Source: Ideonella dechloratans (GTDB taxonomy: Bacteria > Pseudomonadota > Gammaproteobacteria > Burkholderiales > Burkholderiaceae_C). From it: a stretch of DNA of 64,000 bases. Under the pieces are notes generated by a model, which did not search any database, was not told the origin of the DNA, and saw only the letters and a list, made by a program, of their open reading frames with translations. Position numbers and translations under genes: made by a program. The stretch lies in NCBI RefSeq assembly GCF_021049305.1, contig NZ_CP088081.1, positions 1,984,001 through 2,048,000 of the forward strand, written 5' to 3'. This document shows, one piece after another, positions 1 through 9,026 of this stretch; position 1 is the first letter of the stretch, and each line of letters starts with the position of its first letter.

Positions 1-143
1 GGGACGGCAAGGCCTTCCAGCCGCGTCTGGTGCTGCCGCTGTCGCTGACCGCCGATCACCGCGTGATCGACGGCGCGCTGGCCACCCGCTTCAACGTCTA
101 TCTGGCGCAGCTGCTGGCGGATTTCCGCCGCATCGCCCTCTGA
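1..143 (+). CDS. aceF: Dihydrolipoyllysine-residue acetyltransferase (PDH E2), C-terminal end only
   Basis: Only the last 46 codons are in the window (first full codon at 3, TGA at 141-143). They contain the E2 active-site signature DHRVIDGA, followed by the usual C-terminal run ending DFRRIAL. E2 transfers acetyl groups from its lipoyl arm to CoA in the pyruvate dehydrogenase complex. The next gene, lpdA, starts 13 bp downstream, so the two are in one operon. A branched-chain or 2-oxoglutarate E2 shares the motif. The lipoyl-domain-bearing lpdA next to it favours pyruvate dehydrogenase. Confidence 0.9.
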   Translation, partial: DGKAFQPRLVLPLSLTADHRVIDGALATRFNVYLAQLLADFRRIAL

Positions 144-156
144 GCGGGAGCACAGC

Positions 157-1980
157 ATGGCATTGATCGACGTGCGTGTGCCGGACATCGGCGATTTCAA
201 GGACGTGGCCATCATCGAGGTGCTGGTCAAGCCGGGCGACACGGTGAAGGCCGAACAGAGCCTGATCACCGTCGAGTCCGACAAGGCCTCGATGGAGATC
301 CCCAGCAGCCATGCCGGGGTGGTCAAGGAACTGAAGGTGGCCCTGGGCGACAAGGTCAACCAAGGCAGCGTGATCCTGACGCTGGAGGCAGCCGAAGCCG
401 CTGCGGCGGCACCAGCCGCTCCCGCGCAGGCCCCCGTGCCTGCCGCTGCGGCACCGGCCCCCGCGCCGGTGGCGACCCCTGCCGCGGCCGGCAGCTACGC
501 CGGCCCGGTGGATCTGAGCTGCGACGTGCTGGTGCTGGGCGGTGGCCCTGGCGGCTATTCCGCCGCCTTCCGGGCCGCCGACCTGGGCCTGAACGTGGTG
601 GTGGTCGAGCGCTACCCGACCCTGGGCGGCGTCTGCCTGAACGTGGGCTGCATCCCGTCCAAGGCGCTGCTGCACGTGGCCGCGGTGATGGACGAGGTCA
701 AGCACCTGGCTGACGCGGGCATTGCCTACGCCGAGCCGGCGGTGGACATCGACAAGCTGCGCGGCCACAAGGAAAAGGTGGTCGGCAAGCTGACCGGCGG
801 CCTGGGCGCCATGGCCAAGATGCGCAAGGTCACCATCGTGCGCGGCTACGGCAGCTTCATCGACCCCTACCACCTGCAGGTGGACGAGACCAGCGGCCCC
901 GGGCAGGACCGCAGTGGCGGCCGCAAGGTGGTCAAGTTCGGCCACGCCATCATCGCCGCGGGTTCGCAGGCCGTGCGTCTGCCGTTCTTCCCGGTCGATG
1001 AACGCATCGTGGACTCCACCGGCGCGCTGAACCTGAAGTCCGTGCCGAAGAAGATGCTGATCGTCGGCGGCGGCATCATCGGCCTGGAAATGGGCACCGT
1101 CTACTCCACCCTGGGCGCCCGCCTGGACGTGGTGGAGATGCTGGACGGCCTGATGCAGGGGGCGGACCGCGACCTGGTCAAGGTGTGGCAGAAGATGAAC
1201 GCGCCGCGCTTCGACAACATCATGTTGAAGACCAAGACGGTGGGGGCCGAGGCCACGCCCGAGGGCATCAAGGTGAAGTTCGAGGCCGCCGACGGCACGA
1301 CCAGCGAGCAGGTCTACGACCTGGTGCTGCAGGCCGTGGGCCGCACGCCCAATGGCAAGAAGATCGGTGCCGAGGCCGCTGGCGTGGCCGTGGGTGAGCG
1401 CGGCTTCATCCCGGTGGATGCCCAGCTGCGCACCAACGTGCCGCACATCTTCGCCATCGGCGACGTGGTGGGCCAGCCCATGCTGGCGCACAAGGCGGTG
1501 CACGAGGGCCATGTGGCGGCCGAGGTCATCGCCGGCACGGTCAAGGGCGACGCCACCCTGGCCCGCAGCCAGTTCGATGCCCGCGTGATCCCCAGCGTGG
1601 CCTACACCGATCCCGAGGTGGCCTGGGTGGGCCTGACCGAGGACCAGGCCAAGGCCCAGGGCATCAAGGTCAAGAAGGGCCTGTTCCCCTGGACGGCCTC
1701 GGGCCGCGCCATCGCCAACGGTCGCGACGAGGGCTTCACCAAGCTGCTGTTCGACGATTCGCCCGAGGCCCATGGCCACGGTCGCATCCTGGGGGGCGGC
1801 ATCGTGGGCACTCATGCGGGCGACATGATCGGCGAGATCGCGCTGGCCATCGAGATGGGCGCGGACGCAGTGGACATCGGCGCCACCATCCACCCGCACC
1901 CCACGCTGGGCGAAAGCCTGGGCATGGCGGCCGAGGTGGCGCACGGCAGCTGCACCGATCTGCCGCCCCAGCGGCGCTGA
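157..1980 (+). CDS. lpdA: Dihydrolipoyl dehydrogenase (E3) with N-terminal lipoyl domain
   Basis: This 607-residue flavoprotein reoxidises the dihydrolipoyl arm of E2, passing electrons via FAD to NAD+. Residues 1-80 are a lipoyl domain with lipoyl-lysine 43 in ESDKASMEI. An Ala/Pro-rich hinge follows (about 80-115), then the FAD Rossmann motif GGGPGG, the redox-active disulphide [13 protein letters not shown], an NAD-binding GGGIIG motif, and the C-terminal HPHPTLGES carrying the catalytic His-Glu pair. E3 proteins with their own lipoyl domain are typical of beta- and some gammaproteobacterial pyruvate dehydrogenase operons. The ATG has the RBS GCGGGAG. The gene is co-transcribed with aceF and ends just before a strong terminator. 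Confidence 0.96.
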   Translation: MALIDVRVPDIGDFKDVAIIEVLVKPGDTVKAEQSLITVESDKASMEIPSSHAGVVKELKVALGDKVNQGSVILTLEAAEAAAAAPAAPAQAPVPAAAAPAPAPVATPAAAGSYAGPVDLSCDVLVLGGGPGGYSAAFRAADLGLNVVVVERYPTLGGVCLNVGCIPSKALLHVAAVMDEVKHLADAGIAYAEPAVDIDKLRGHKEKVVGKLTGGLGAMAKMRKVTIVRGYGSFIDPYHLQVDETSGPGQDRSGGRKVVKFGHAIIAAGSQAVRLPFFPVDERIVDSTGALNLKSVPKKMLIVGGGIIGLEMGTVYSTLGARLDVVEMLDGLMQGADRDLVKVWQKMNAPRFDNIMLKTKTVGAEATPEGIKVKFEAADGTTSEQVYDLVLQAVGRTPNGKKIGAEAAGVAVGERGFIPVDAQLRTNVPHIFAIGDVVGQPMLAHKAVHEGHVAAEVIAGTVKGDATLARSQFDARVIPSVAYTDPEVAWVGLTEDQAKAQGIKVKKGLFPWTASGRAIANGRDEGFTKLLFDDSPEAHGHGRILGGGIVGTHAGDMIGEIALAIEMGADAVDIGATIHPHPTLGESLGMAAEVAHGSCTDLPPQRR

Positions 1981-2009
1981 TGCAGGGATCGGCGGTCAGC
2001 CGCAACGCA

Positions 2010-2034
2010 GGGGACCTTCGGGTCCCCTTTTTTT
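2010..2034 (+). terminator. Rho-independent terminator of the aceF-lpdA operon
   Basis: A perfect 7-bp GC-rich stem (GGGGACC / GGTCCCC) closed by the stable tetraloop TTCG is followed by seven T residues. It lies 30 bp after the lpdA stop codon, so it ends the pyruvate dehydrogenase transcript before the LapD-like gene. Confidence 0.93.
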
Positions 2035-2116
2035 CGCCCCGGCCATGCGGACGGCCCCGCTTTTCGAGGGCTCACCCCCTGAGCGCGCAGGGTATAAGAG
2101 CGGCAGAGGAGAGCCC

Positions 2117-4015
2117 ATGAGTCTGATCCGCCAAATCTGGCTGCTGCTGCTGCTGACCCTGATCCTGGCCTTCGGGGGGGCCTTCGGCCTGTCGCTGGTG
2201 TCGGCCCGGGCCTCGCTGAGCACGCAGATCGGCCAGCAGAACCAGAACAGCGCCTTGTCGCTGGCGCAGATCCTGGGCCAGGACGGGCGTCTGACCGTGA
2301 TGGCCGCCACGCTGGACCGCCAGTTCCAGCTCGGGGGCTATGCCCGTCTGCGCCTGCTCGATGCCCAGGGGTTGCCGGTGCTGGAGCGCGCCGCGGCACC
2401 GGTCGCCGACAGCGTGCCGGCCTGGTTCGCCCGCTGGGTGGATCTGGATCCCTTGCCCGGGCGCGCCGAGGTCATGGCCGGCCCCCAGCGTGCCGGCATG
2501 CTGGAGGTGCAGAGCAGCACCCGCTTTGCCCTGCAGGAGTTCTGGGCCGTGAGCCAGCGCAGCCTGGCCGCCATGCTGGCGCTGGGCGCCCTGATGGGGG
2601 CCGTGGGCTGGACCGTGCTGCGCCGGCTGCGCCAGCCCTTGGCGCGCACCGTCGAGCAGGCCCAGGCGATCACCGAGCGACGCTTCGTGACCGTCAGCGA
2701 GCCCGATGTCCCCGAGTTGCGTCAACTCACCCGGGCCATGAACGCGATGGTCGAACGGCTCAGGACGCTGTTCGACGAACAGGCCGGGCAGGTCGAGCAC
2801 TGGCGCCGTCAGGCCCATGCCGACCCGATGACCGGGGTGTCCAACCGGGCCCATTTCATGACCCGGCTCAAGCTGATGCTGCAGTCCGAGGAACATGCCG
2901 CCGGCGGCGCGCTGCTGCTCGTGCGCGTGGGCGATCTGCAGGGCCTGAACCGCCGACTGGGCCGCCAGCGCACCGACGACCTCCTGCGCGAAACCGCCCA
3001 CACCATCCTGGATTCGGTGGGGGGCGCCAGCGTCTTCGAGGTCGGGCGTCTGAACGGCTCCGACTTCGCGATCGTCCTGCCGGAAGTGAGCAGCCTGCGC
3101 GAACCCGCGATGGACGTGGTCAGCCGGCTGCGCTCGCTCTGGCGCGGCCAGCTGCCCCCGGTGTCGGCGGTGATCGGCGCGGTGCGCTGGTGGCATGGGG
3201 CCCCCATGTCCGCGCTGCTGGGTGCCGCCGACCATGCGCTGGCCCGGGCCGAGGCGCGAGGCCCCTTCGCGGTGGAGCTCGACGACAGTGGCGGCGCCTT
3301 GGCCCTGGGCGAAGACGCCTGGCGCCAGGTGCTGCGGGATGCGCTCTCCGCCGGGCAGGCCGCGCTGGCGGAGTTCCCGCTGATCGACATGAATGCCGCC
3401 GTGGTGCATCTGGAATGCCCCCTGCGCCTGCCGCTGCATGGGTCCACCGCCCCGACCCCGGCGGCCGAATGGCTGCCCATGGCCAAGCGCACCCAGCTGA
3501 CCGCCCAGGTGGACCTGGTGGCGGTGGAGCTGGCCCTCAAGGCGATCGCCCGCGACAACATGTCCCGCGCAGTCAACCTCAGCCCCCGCTCGCTGCAGGA
3601 CAGCCAGCTGATCCCGCGTCTGCGGACCCTGCTGGAAACACATTCGGCCAGCGCGCCGGGCCTGTGGCTGGAGGTCGACGAGCAGGGCGCACTGAACCAG
3701 TTGCCCTTGCTGCGCGAGCTGGTGGGCATGGCCCACGCCCGCAGCGCCCGCGTCGGGCTGGAGCATGCCGGTCACCATCTTTCCGATCCTTCCGCGCTGT
3801 TGGAGGCCGGTCTGGACTTCGTCAAGCTCGACGCCAGCGTGACGGAAGGCATGGCGCATGACGAGGCCTTGGGCCAGCACGCCGATGCGCTGGTGCGCAT
3901 GCTGCACGGCATCGGCCTGAAGGTCTATGCCGAGGGGGTGGCCAGCGCCGATGACGCCGCCGCGCTCTGGCGCGCGGGGGTGGACGGCATCACCGGCCCG
4001 GCGGCCCGGCGCTGA
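2117..4015 (+). CDS. LapD-like inner-membrane c-di-GMP receptor with degenerate GGDEF and EAL domains
   Basis: This 632-residue protein has an N-terminal membrane segment (about 5-28), a periplasmic LapD/MoxY-type domain, a second membrane segment near 160-180, a HAMP linker (RRLRQPLARTVEQAQAI), a GGDEF-family domain and an EAL-family domain. The diguanylate cyclase signature is degenerate: the usual GGDEF reads NGSDF. The EAL signature reads ECP, and the terminal EGV/GY motifs are altered. It should therefore bind rather than make or cleave c-di-GMP. LapD proteins sequester the periplasmic protease LapG to control adhesin release. No lapG or adhesin gene is in this window. The ATG at 2117 has a GAGGAGAG ribosome site; longer upstream starts lack one. 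Confidence 0.85.
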   Translation: MSLIRQIWLLLLLTLILAFGGAFGLSLVSARASLSTQIGQQNQNSALSLAQILGQDGRLTVMAATLDRQFQLGGYARLRLLDAQGLPVLERAAAPVADSVPAWFARWVDLDPLPGRAEVMAGPQRAGMLEVQSSTRFALQEFWAVSQRSLAAMLALGALMGAVGWTVLRRLRQPLARTVEQAQAITERRFVTVSEPDVPELRQLTRAMNAMVERLRTLFDEQAGQVEHWRRQAHADPMTGVSNRAHFMTRLKLMLQSEEHAAGGALLLVRVGDLQGLNRRLGRQRTDDLLRETAHTILDSVGGASVFEVGRLNGSDFAIVLPEVSSLREPAMDVVSRLRSLWRGQLPPVSAVIGAVRWWHGAPMSALLGAADHALARAEARGPFAVELDDSGGALALGEDAWRQVLRDALSAGQAALAEFPLIDMNAAVVHLECPLRLPLHGSTAPTPAAEWLPMAKRTQLTAQVDLVAVELALKAIARDNMSRAVNLSPRSLQDSQLIPRLRTLLETHSASAPGLWLEVDEQGALNQLPLLRELVGMAHARSARVGLEHAGHHLSDPSALLEAGLDFVKLDASVTEGMAHDEALGQHADALVRMLHGIGLKVYAEGVASADDAAALWRAGVDGITGPAARR

Positions 4016-4028
4016 GCAACAGGCTCAG
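4012..4028. terminator. Short inverted repeat spanning both stop codons of a convergent gene pair
   Basis: CTGAGC (4012-4017) and GCTCAG (4023-4028) form a 6-bp stem with a 5-nt loop. The stem contains the stop codon of the LapD-like gene on the plus strand and of the Nudix gene on the minus strand. There is no T-tract, so intrinsic termination is only a possibility. Confidence 0.4.
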
Positions 4029-4570
4029 GCGATGTCCAGGGTGTGGACGTCGTACTGACCGACGCGGCGGTTCTCGAAGAACAGGCGCAGGGTCTCGCGC
4101 ACGGTGCGGAACGCTAGTTCATCCCAGGGAATTTCATCTTCCCGGAACAGCCGGGCTTCCAGGGTCTCCGGGCCCGGGTCCAGGTGCAGGTCCAGCATCC
4201 GGGCACGGTAGAACAGATGGACCTGGCCCACACGCACCACGTTGAGCAGGGTGAAGAGGCCTTCGAGTTCGACGTGGGCGCCGGACTCCTCGACGGTCTC
4301 CCGCAGTGCCCCCTCGGCCGTGGTCTCGCCCAGCTCCATGAAGCCCGCAGGCAGGGTCCAGAGCCCGTGCCGGGGCTCGATGGCGCGTCGGCACAGCAGC
4401 ACCTGGTCCTGCCACACCGGCACGGTGCCCACCACGTTGAGCGGGTTCTCGTAATGCACCAAACCGCAGGCCGTGCAGGTGGCCCGGGGGCGGTTGTCAT
4501 CCGGCGGCACGCGGTAGTCGGTGGGGGCACCGCAGACGCGGCAGTGGCAGATGGAGCGCACGGGCAGCAT
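4025..4570 (-). CDS. Nudix hydrolase with N-terminal zinc ribbon
   Basis: A 181-residue protein whose N-terminus carries two CxxC pairs (CHCRVCG and CTACG), expected to form a zinc ribbon. The Nudix fold follows, with the complete Nudix box starting at GFMELGE and ending in RETVEESG. Nudix enzymes hydrolyse nucleoside diphosphates linked to another moiety. The zinc ribbon plus Nudix layout resembles NudC/NADH-pyrophosphatase relatives, but the exact substrate cannot be read from sequence. The start at 4570 avoids overlap with the divergent maiA gene; an ATG at 4600 is the alternative. Confidence 0.88.
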   Translation of the reverse strand: MLPVRSICHCRVCGAPTDYRVPPDDNRPRATCTACGLVHYENPLNVVGTVPVWQDQVLLCRRAIEPRHGLWTLPAGFMELGETTAEGALRETVEESGAHVELEGLFTLLNVVRVGQVHLFYRARMLDLHLDPGPETLEARLFREDEIPWDELAFRTVRETLRLFFENRRVGQYDVHTLDIA

Positions 4571-4634
4571 GGCGTCAAAGTGTACCGGGGCCCATGGCAT
4601 GATGAGCTGCCGAACCTCAGATCGCCCTTGCGAG

Positions 4635-5267
4635 ATGGAACTCTTCAACTACTTCCGCTCCTCCGCGTCCTACCGGGTGCGCATCGGTCTGGCCCTCAAG
4701 GGGCTGGACTACACCTACCGCCCCGTCCACCTGGCCAAGGGTGAGCAGCACGGCGAGTCCTACGCTGCGGTGTCCGCCACCCGGCTGGTGCCGCTGCTCG
4801 TCGATGGCGAGCTGCGCCTGCACCAGTCCCTGGCCATCCTGGAGTATCTGGACGAGACCCATCCCGAGCCGCCGCTGCTGCCCCGGGATCCCGCCGAGCG
4901 GGCCCGGGTGCGCGCCTTGGCGATGGACATCGCCTGCGAGATCCATTCCCTGAACAACACCCGGGTGCTGCGCTTCCTGGTCAAGGACCTGGGTCTGTCG
5001 GACGAGGACAAGCTGCGCTGGTACCGTCACTGGGTGGAGTCGGGTCTGGTCACGCTGGACGCCCAACTGGCCCAGGCCCCGGCCCGTTACGCCTGTGGCG
5101 ATCTGCCCGGCCTGGTGGACTGCGTGCTGGTGCCCCAGGTCTTCAACGCCCAACGCTTCGACTGCCGGCTCGACCACGTGCCCCAGGTGATGCGGGTGTT
5201 CGATGCCTGCATGGCCCTGCCGGCCTTCGACAAGACCCAGCCGAAATACTGCCCCGATGCCGAGTGA
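4635..5267 (+). CDS. maiA: Maleylacetoacetate isomerase (zeta-class glutathione S-transferase)
   Basis: This 210-residue protein isomerises maleylacetoacetate to fumarylacetoacetate with glutathione in tyrosine/homogentisate catabolism. The thioredoxin-like N-terminal half has the zeta-class motif SSASYRVRIGLALKG, where Ser residues contact glutathione, and LVPLLVDGELRLHQSLAILEYL-like strands. The all-helical C-terminal half includes NTRVLRF. Length matches the family (about 210-215). It overlaps the start of pgeF by 11 bp, which suggests translational coupling. No homogentisate dioxygenase or fumarylacetoacetase lies next to it, so a general GST role is possible. Confidence 0.88.
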   Translation: MELFNYFRSSASYRVRIGLALKGLDYTYRPVHLAKGEQHGESYAAVSATRLVPLLVDGELRLHQSLAILEYLDETHPEPPLLPRDPAERARVRALAMDIACEIHSLNNTRVLRFLVKDLGLSDEDKLRWYRHWVESGLVTLDAQLAQAPARYACGDLPGLVDCVLVPQVFNAQRFDCRLDHVPQVMRVFDACMALPAFDKTQPKYCPDAE

Positions 5268-6042
5268 GCGCCATCCCGACTGGCTGGTGGCCGACGGGCT
5301 GCCGGCGCAGGTGAGGGGGCTGATGGCCACCCGGGCCGGGGGCGTCAGCCAAGGTGCCTGTCAGGGGCTGAACCTGCGGCCCGTCGGGCTGCCGGGGGGC
5401 ACCGCGGACGACGCCGCCCACATCCGCGAGAACCAGCGGCGCTTCGCCGCCGCCCTGGACGGCGCCGTGCCGGTCTATCTGAACCAGGTGCACGGGGCCG
5501 ATGCCGTGCGCCTGCACCGGGCCGAACTGCCCGCAGCCGGCGAGCACCCGGTGGCCGATGCCAGCTTCACGACCGACCGTGGGGTGGCCTGCACGGTGCT
5601 GGTGGCGGACTGCCTGCCGGTGCTGCTGGCCGCCCCCGACGGGCGCGGGGTGGCCGCCGCCCACGCCGGCTGGCGGGGCTTGGCGGGCGGCGTGCTGGAG
5701 CGCACCGTGACCGCCTTGTGCGAGGCTGCGGCCTGCGAGCCGTCGGAGCTGTCGGCCTGGCTGGGCGCCTGCATCGGTCCGGAGCGCTTCGAGGTGGGTG
5801 AGGAGGTGCGGACAGCCTTCCTCCGGCAGCCCTCCCACACGGCCGAGCGCTTTCGCGCCACCGGCACCGCCGGCAAGTGGTGGGCCGATCTGCCCGGACT
5901 GGCGCGGGAGCGCCTGGGGCATCTCGGCTTGCATCGGGTCAGCGGCGGTCAATGGTGCACGGTCAGCGAACCGTCACGGTTCTTCTCGTTTCGGCGCGAC
6001 CGGGACACCGGCCGACACGCGGCTGCCATCTGGATCGTCTGA
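5257..6042 (+). CDS. pgeF: Peptidoglycan editing factor PgeF / multicopper-like YfiH (LACC1) family protein
   Basis: This 261-residue protein belongs to the YfiH/LACC1 family, cytosolic metal-dependent purine nucleoside enzymes also linked to keeping L-Ser out of peptidoglycan precursors. Family motifs are all present: NQVHGADAV, VADCLPVLLA (metal-binding Cys), AAAHAGWRGLAGGV (metal-binding His) and the C-terminal FFSFRRD run. It overlaps maiA at its start. Its 3' end overlaps by 69 bp a small membrane-protein gene on the other strand. Confidence 0.9.
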   Translation: MPSERHPDWLVADGLPAQVRGLMATRAGGVSQGACQGLNLRPVGLPGGTADDAAHIRENQRRFAAALDGAVPVYLNQVHGADAVRLHRAELPAAGEHPVADASFTTDRGVACTVLVADCLPVLLAAPDGRGVAAAHAGWRGLAGGVLERTVTALCEAAACEPSELSAWLGACIGPERFEVGEEVRTAFLRQPSHTAERFRATGTAGKWWADLPGLARERLGHLGLHRVSGGQWCTVSEPSRFFSFRRDRDTGRHAAAIWIV

Positions 6043-6264
6043 AATAGGCCCCGAGGCTGCGGCGGCCTCGGCCTGTTCCGTCATGCGCAGCCTGGCCCGC
6101 CGGCGGGCCGGTGTGCCCAGGATGTAGAGCACGACCGACAGCGGGATGACGCCATACAGCAACAGCGTGAAGAGTGCCCCCAGCACGCTGCCCTGGGGAG
6201 AGGTGGCTTCCACGAGTGTCATCAGCACAACGACGAAAGCCCATGCAATGGCGACGATATACAT
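5974..6264 (-). CDS. Small two-TM membrane protein of unknown function
   Basis: This 96-residue protein begins MYIVAIAWAFVVVLM and has two clear hydrophobic segments (about 2-18 and 28-50). A basic stretch (RRRARLR) follows, then a soluble, acidic/Pro-rich tail. No enzymatic motif is visible. It is divergent from phaC and convergently overlaps the last 69 bp of pgeF, so its tail is encoded opposite the PgeF C-terminus. The membrane-protein hydrophobicity pattern and a free promoter region on the phaC side support a real gene. Function unknown. Confidence 0.6.
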   Translation of the reverse strand: MYIVAIAWAFVVVLMTLVEATSPQGSVLGALFTLLLYGVIPLSVVLYILGTPARRRARLRMTEQAEAAAASGPISDDPDGSRVSAGVPVAPKREEP

Positions 6265-6341
6265 TCGAGTCGGAAGGATGAGAGTGGGGTCGGCAATGCC
6301 GACTCACCCGTCCATTGTGGGGGCATGACGGAGACGCGAGC

Positions 6342-8057
6342 GTGGTGACCAGGAAGAAGTCCGAGAAGTCCGAACAAACCAAGCCGGGCTCCCAGCCCGA
6401 TCCCGCCGAAGCCTTCGGCTCCGCGGTGGGGGAGATGTGGAAGTCGCTGTCCGCGCTCAGCATCCCGCAGGCCGCCTTGTCCGAGCTGCAGGCCGATTAC
6501 CTGCGCGACGCCACGCTGCTGTGGAACAGCGTGCTGGGGCCGGCCGCAGGCGAGTCGGGCGCGCCACTGCCGCCGGTCAAGGACCGACGCTTCAGCGCGG
6601 CAGACTGGCAGGCCCAACCCAGCACCGACTACGTGGCACGGATGTACCTGCTGAACGCCCGCACGCTGATGCAGATGGCCGAGGCGGTGCAAGCCGACGA
6701 GAAGACCAAGGCCCGGGTGCGCTTTGCCGTGCAGCAGTGGGTGGATGCCGCCAGCCCGGCCAACTACCTGGCCTTCAACCCGGAAGCCCAGCGCAAGGCG
6801 CTCGAAACCGGCGGGCAGAGCATCGTCCAGGGCATGCAGCTCCTGTGGAATGACCTGCGCCAGGGCCATGTCTCGCAGACCGACACCACGCAGTTCGAGG
6901 TGGGCCGCAACGTGGCGACCACCGAAGGCGCCGTGGTCTTCGAGGATGAGCTGTTCCAGCTGATCGAATACAAGCCGTTGACCGCCAAGGTGGCCGAGCG
7001 GCCGCTGCTGATGGTGCCCCCGTGCATCAACAAGTACTACATCATGGACCTGCAGCCGGCGAACTCGCTGGTGCGCTACGCGGTGGCACAGGGCAACCGG
7101 GTGTTCATGCTCAGCTGGCGCAACCCCGACGAGGGTCTGGCCAACCGGAGTTGGGACGACTACGTCGAGCAGGCCGTCATCCGCGCCATCCACACGGTGC
7201 AGGCGCTCTCCGGGGCCAAGCAGATCAACACCCTGGGCTTCTGCGTCGGTGGCACCCTGCTGGCCACGGCCCTGGCGGTGCTGGCGGCGCGGGGCGAACA
7301 CCCCGCCGCCTCGATGACGCTGCTGACCGCTCTGCTCGATTTCAGCGACACCGGCATGCTCGATGTCTTCATCGACGAGGCCGCGGTGCAGCTGCGCGAG
7401 GTCACCATCGGCGACAAGGCCCCGGGCGGCCCCAAGCTGCTCAAGGGCCAGGAACTGGCCACGGCTTTCAACTTCCTGCGCCCGAACGACCTGGTGTGGA
7501 ACTACGTGGTCGGCAACTACCTCAAGGGCGAGATGCCCCCGGCCTTCGACCTGCTGTACTGGAACGGCGACAGCACCAACCTGCCGGGGCCGATGTACTG
7601 CTGGTACCTGCGCAACACCTACCTGGAGAACCGCCTGCGCGAGCCCGGGGCGCTCACCGTCTGCGGCGAACGCCTGGACCTGGGCCTGCTGAAGCTGCCG
7701 ATCTACCTCTACGCCTCGCGAGAGGACCACATCGTGCCTTGGCAGAGCGCCTATGCCTCGACCCGTTTGTTCCAGGGGCCGCGCCGCTTCGTGCTGGGGG
7801 CGTCCGGGCACATTGCCGGGGTCATCAACCCGCCGGAGGCCCGCAAGCGGTCGCACTGGACGAACGACTCGCTGCCGGACCAGCCCGACGCCTGGCTGGC
7901 GGGTGCCCAGGAACACGCCGGCAGCTGGTGGACGGACTGGTCGGCCTGGCTGGCGCCGCACAGCGGCCGTCAACTGACCGCGCCCAAGACCTACGGGGGG
8001 CGCGGTTATGAGGCCATCGAACCGGCCCCCGGCCGCTACGTGAAGGCCTCGGCTTGA
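6342..8057 (+). CDS. phaC: Class I poly(3-hydroxyalkanoate) synthase
   Basis: PhaC polymerises (R)-3-hydroxyacyl-CoA, mainly hydroxybutyryl-CoA, into PHB on granules. The 571-residue protein has the N-terminal PhaC domain and an alpha/beta-hydrolase core. The lipase-box-like GFCVGG carries the catalytic Cys; the Asp is in REDHIVPW and the His in ASGHIAGVINPP. Class-I features include the conserved tryptophan-rich tail. I prefer GTG at 6342 because GGAG lies 8 nt upstream; a TTG at 6315 would add nine residues. phaB follows after 153 bp. There is no phaA (beta-ketothiolase) in the cluster. Confidence 0.95.
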   Translation: MVTRKKSEKSEQTKPGSQPDPAEAFGSAVGEMWKSLSALSIPQAALSELQADYLRDATLLWNSVLGPAAGESGAPLPPVKDRRFSAADWQAQPSTDYVARMYLLNARTLMQMAEAVQADEKTKARVRFAVQQWVDAASPANYLAFNPEAQRKALETGGQSIVQGMQLLWNDLRQGHVSQTDTTQFEVGRNVATTEGAVVFEDELFQLIEYKPLTAKVAERPLLMVPPCINKYYIMDLQPANSLVRYAVAQGNRVFMLSWRNPDEGLANRSWDDYVEQAVIRAIHTVQALSGAKQINTLGFCVGGTLLATALAVLAARGEHPAASMTLLTALLDFSDTGMLDVFIDEAAVQLREVTIGDKAPGGPKLLKGQELATAFNFLRPNDLVWNYVVGNYLKGEMPPAFDLLYWNGDSTNLPGPMYCWYLRNTYLENRLREPGALTVCGERLDLGLLKLPIYLYASREDHIVPWQSAYASTRLFQGPRRFVLGASGHIAGVINPPEARKRSHWTNDSLPDQPDAWLAGAQEHAGSWWTDWSAWLAPHSGRQLTAPKTYGGRGYEAIEPAPGRYVKASA

Positions 8058-8084
8058 GCGAGGTCAAGCCGCTCATCACCCTCG

Positions 8085-8150
8085 GTCCAACATCATGCAA
8101 CTTGGGCTTTGTTGCAGTGCAAAGGGATTGTCCCGAGGGTGTGACGCGCC
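8085..8150. promoter_or_regulatory. TGCA-rich phaC-phaB intergenic segment, possible PhaR-type operator
   Basis: The 153-bp gap between phaC and phaB contains clustered TGCA words (CATGCAACTT, then TTGTTGCAGTGCAAAG). PhaR repressors of PHB operons bind TGC/GCA-rich repeats, so this may be the operator for phaB. PhaR itself is not in the window. This is an inference from motif appearance only. Confidence 0.35.
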
Positions 8151-8210
8151 GGCAGGCCCGATAGTGTTCTTCAAGCAATATCCATTGACACACCAGAGGA
8201 GAGACAGACC

Positions 8211-8951
8211 ATGACGCAGCAACGGGTGGCCTACGTGACCGGAGGGATGGGAGGCATCGGCACCTCCATCTGCCAGCGCCTGGCCAAGAACGGCTACAAG
8301 GTGATCGCCGGCTGCGGCCCCAGCCGGGACTTCCAGAAGTGGCTGGACGAGCAGAAGGCCCTGGGCTACGACTTCCACGCCTCCGTCGGCAACGTGGCCG
8401 ACTGGGACTCCACCGTCGAGGCCTTCAAGGCCGCCAAGCAGGCCCACGGCCCGATCGACGTGCTGGTGAACAACGCCGGCATCACCCGTGACCGCATGTT
8501 CCTGAAGATGAGCAAGGAAGACTGGGACGCGGTGATCAGCACCAACCTGACCTCCATGTTCAACGTCACCAAGCAGGTGGTGGGCGACATGGTCGAGCGC
8601 GGCTGGGGCCGCATCGTCCAGATCTCCTCGGTGAACGGTGAGAAGGGGCAGGCCGGCCAGACCAACTATTCGGCCGCCAAGGCAGGCATGCACGGCTTCA
8701 CGATGGCGCTGGCCCAGGAACTGGCCGCCAAGGGCGTGACCGTCAACACCGTGTCGCCCGGCTACATCGGCACGGACATGGTGCGAGCCATCAAGCCCGA
8801 GATCCTGGAGAAGATCGTCGCGAGCATTCCGGTCAAGCGTCTGGGCGCGCCGGAAGAAATTGCCTCCATCGTCGGCTGGCTGGCCGGCGAGGACTCCGGC
8901 TTCACGACCGGTGCCGACTTCTCCTGCAACGGCGGTCTGCACATGGGCTGA
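8211..8951 (+). CDS. phaB: NADPH-dependent acetoacetyl-CoA reductase
   Basis: A 246-residue short-chain dehydrogenase that reduces acetoacetyl-CoA to (R)-3-hydroxybutyryl-CoA, the monomer for PhaC. It has the nucleotide-binding TGGMGGIG, NNAG, catalytic Ser in ISSVNG, and YSAAKAG (Tyr-x-x-x-Lys). The GEKGQAGQTNYSAAKAG stretch is typical of PhaB rather than FabG. A strong AGAGGAGAG ribosome site precedes the ATG. The gene ends at a rho-independent terminator, closing the phaC-phaB unit. Confidence 0.95.
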   Translation: MTQQRVAYVTGGMGGIGTSICQRLAKNGYKVIAGCGPSRDFQKWLDEQKALGYDFHASVGNVADWDSTVEAFKAAKQAHGPIDVLVNNAGITRDRMFLKMSKEDWDAVISTNLTSMFNVTKQVVGDMVERGWGRIVQISSVNGEKGQAGQTNYSAAKAGMHGFTMALAQELAAKGVTVNTVSPGYIGTDMVRAIKPEILEKIVASIPVKRLGAPEEIASIVGWLAGEDSGFTTGADFSCNGGLHMG

Positions 8952-8968
8952 GCCCCTCGACCGGTGGC

Positions 8969-8996
8969 AAAACGGGCGCCTTGGGGCGCCCGTTTT
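8969..8996 (+). terminator. Rho-independent terminator after phaB
   Basis: A 12-bp perfect inverted repeat (AAAACGGGCGCC / GGCGCCCGTTTT) has a 4-nt TTGG loop. Its A-rich and T-rich ends allow termination from both directions, which suits the convergent yitT-like gene that ends at 9027. Confidence 0.9.
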
Positions 8997-9026
8997 CTTG
9001 GGTGCTGCTCGCCAGGTTCGACCGGT

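Noticed and set aside
91..1944. A 617-codon open frame on the minus strand opposite lpdA
   Set aside because: It is a GC-bias shadow: no domain, His/Ala/Gly/Arg-rich composition, and it lies exactly opposite a certain gene. The same applies to long antisense frames opposite purL, ftsH, rlhA, copA and acnA.
7022..8011. A 329-codon frame within phaC on the same strand
   Set aside because: It is an alternative frame of a clear PHA synthase gene, with low-complexity Ala/Gly/Arg/Pro composition and no RBS.
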